From NCBI GenBank assembly GCA_903845125.1, contig CAIMWS010000382.1, forward strand, positions 1-44,491: a DNA stretch of 44,491 nucleotides. Direction: 5' to 3'. Source of the stretch: an uncultured Verrucomicrobiota bacterium (GTDB lineage Bacteria; Verrucomicrobiota; Verrucomicrobiia; Limisphaerales; UBA1319). Below are positions 43,820 through 44,491 of the stretch, in pieces. The position numbers and the translations under genes are program-made. The notes under the pieces were generated by a model. It saw only the letters and a program-made list of their open reading frames with translations. It did not search any database and was not told where the DNA came from. Position 1 is the stretch's first letter. Every line of letters begins with the position of its first letter.

Positions 43820-44413
43820 AAATATTTTTCAAAAATCTAGTCGAGCAACGGCTGTGCCAAGGTTCTGATTGAATTCAAATCCAATCTCAAGACAAGCATT
43901 TTCGTTCAAGCAGAGTCGATTTTTTGAAATTTTCCACGTTACGCGTGAAAAAAACGCGGTTTTTGGCCCTCGAAAACATGCCTCAAAACCGATGCGTGAA
44001 AAAAACGTGAACCCTTCACGCACCTTTTCGGAAGTCGGCCCAACCCATAGCTCCGAAAATCCCGGATTCCGGGGCGCCAAGGATTGATTGACCCGTTTTA
44101 AAAAGGCTGTTTTAAAATCGTCCCGTTAGGGCTGGCGCAATTGGGAAATGCCAAACAAGGACCGGTACTGCCTTGGCTCAGCGCCAACGCCACGGCGGAA
44201 ATCAAGCCCAAGGAAACGCCCTGGGAAAGTTAACGGCCGAACCGGCGTGCCGGCCTGAAAGGGTGAAATCATTTTGGATCAGAGGGGTGTTTTTTTGGGA
44301 TGAAATTTGCGCAACACCGGCACTTCTATTTCCAAAAAAGGGGAATATTCAACCCGAACTCCGAGATAGAAAAAGAGGTCGTAATGCGCAACCTTCTGAG
44401 GCTATAAGGTTTG
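43820..44413. other. Gene-free AT-richer region with short repeats
   Basis: No frame here looks like protein. GCGTGAAAAAAACG occurs at 43943-43956 and again at 43994-44007, 51 bp apart. CGTGAA/TTCACG (44006-44011 and 44015-44020) forms a 6-bp stem overlapping the second copy. Nothing else is recognised up to 44413. Confidence 0.5.
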
Positions 44414-44491
44414 ATGCAAAACAAGCCCGCTTCAGACTCGCACAAAACGACCCCCATCGAAATTAGCGCCCTGTTCGGCCGAGCAAAGCTC
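44414..44491 (+). CDS. Possible start of an unidentified gene, cut by the right edge
   Basis: An ATG at 44414 opens 26 codons to the end of the window (MQNKPASDSHKT, then IEISALFGRAKL). A GAGG lies about 12 bp upstream, near 44398-44401. The text is too short to assign a family, and the frame could close just outside. Confidence 0.35.
   Translation, partial: MQNKPASDSHKTTPIEISALFGRAKL

Noticed and set aside
43829-44087. Overlapping 83- and 72-residue frames beside the prepilin gene
   Set aside because: They are mutually antisense, one covers the prepilin promoter, and neither resembles a known protein.

Overview
The window is GC-rich bacterial chromosome with dense operons and many starts that lack a clear Shine-Dalgarno. 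The gene content points to Verrucomicrobiota (Pedosphaera/Limisphaera-like) or a close PVC relative. The grounds are an orphan prepilin with the H-X9-DG signature, a Tat-dependent Gfo/Idh/MocA oxidoreductase, a GHL10-type secreted glycosidase, a hopanoid gene pair, and a type II secretion operon whose proteins are rich in Ala/Pro/Thr/Asn linkers. This placement is an inference from gene content; no rRNA is present.

Left third (1-19177, all minus strand): a type II secretion (T2SS) locus. Reading in the direction of transcription, gspA/exeA-like ATPase and gspB come first. Next are a CPBP membrane protease, a fused pseudouridine synthase/rRNA methyltransferase, a PPP-family phosphatase and a HAD phosphatase. 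The core operon follows: gspG-H-I-J-K, a gspL (PilM+PilN) gene, a gene joining a GspM/PilO-like half to a GspC/PilP-like half, and a very large secretin-like gene that runs off the left edge. No gspE, gspF or prepilin peptidase is present. The secretin is the most striking object. Its 1969 visible codons hold an N0-like domain and about 22 N1-type ring domains, where ordinary secretins have two to four, and the C-terminal barrel has not been reached. The array contains eight 78-residue units in perfect 234-bp register and a three-domain super-module of 229-238 residues repeated about three times.

Middle (19299-32954): a secreted GHL10 glycosidase (+). A minus-strand hopanoid pair (squalene-hopene cyclase, then an HpnG-like nucleosidase/phosphorylase) follows, with two related lipoprotein genes upstream. 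Then come moaA, a secreted subtilase with its propeptide, a Tat-exported oxidoreductase and an Xaa-Pro aminopeptidase (all +). A DUF190-crcB fluoride-export pair and an unidentified small gene lie on minus.

Right (32955-44491): a roughly 1-kb gene-poor stretch holds a sequence resembling the signal recognition particle RNA loop. It is followed by rpmI-rplT, a strong terminator, and pheS-pheT. Next are a translationally coupled cytidylate-kinase-like/UROD-family pair, a SatP-type acetate transporter, a sugar-nucleotide epimerase, a stand-alone CoaB-like protein, an orphan prepilin with a visible promoter and terminator, and an AT-richer gene-free tail with short repeats. A possible new gene begins at the right edge.
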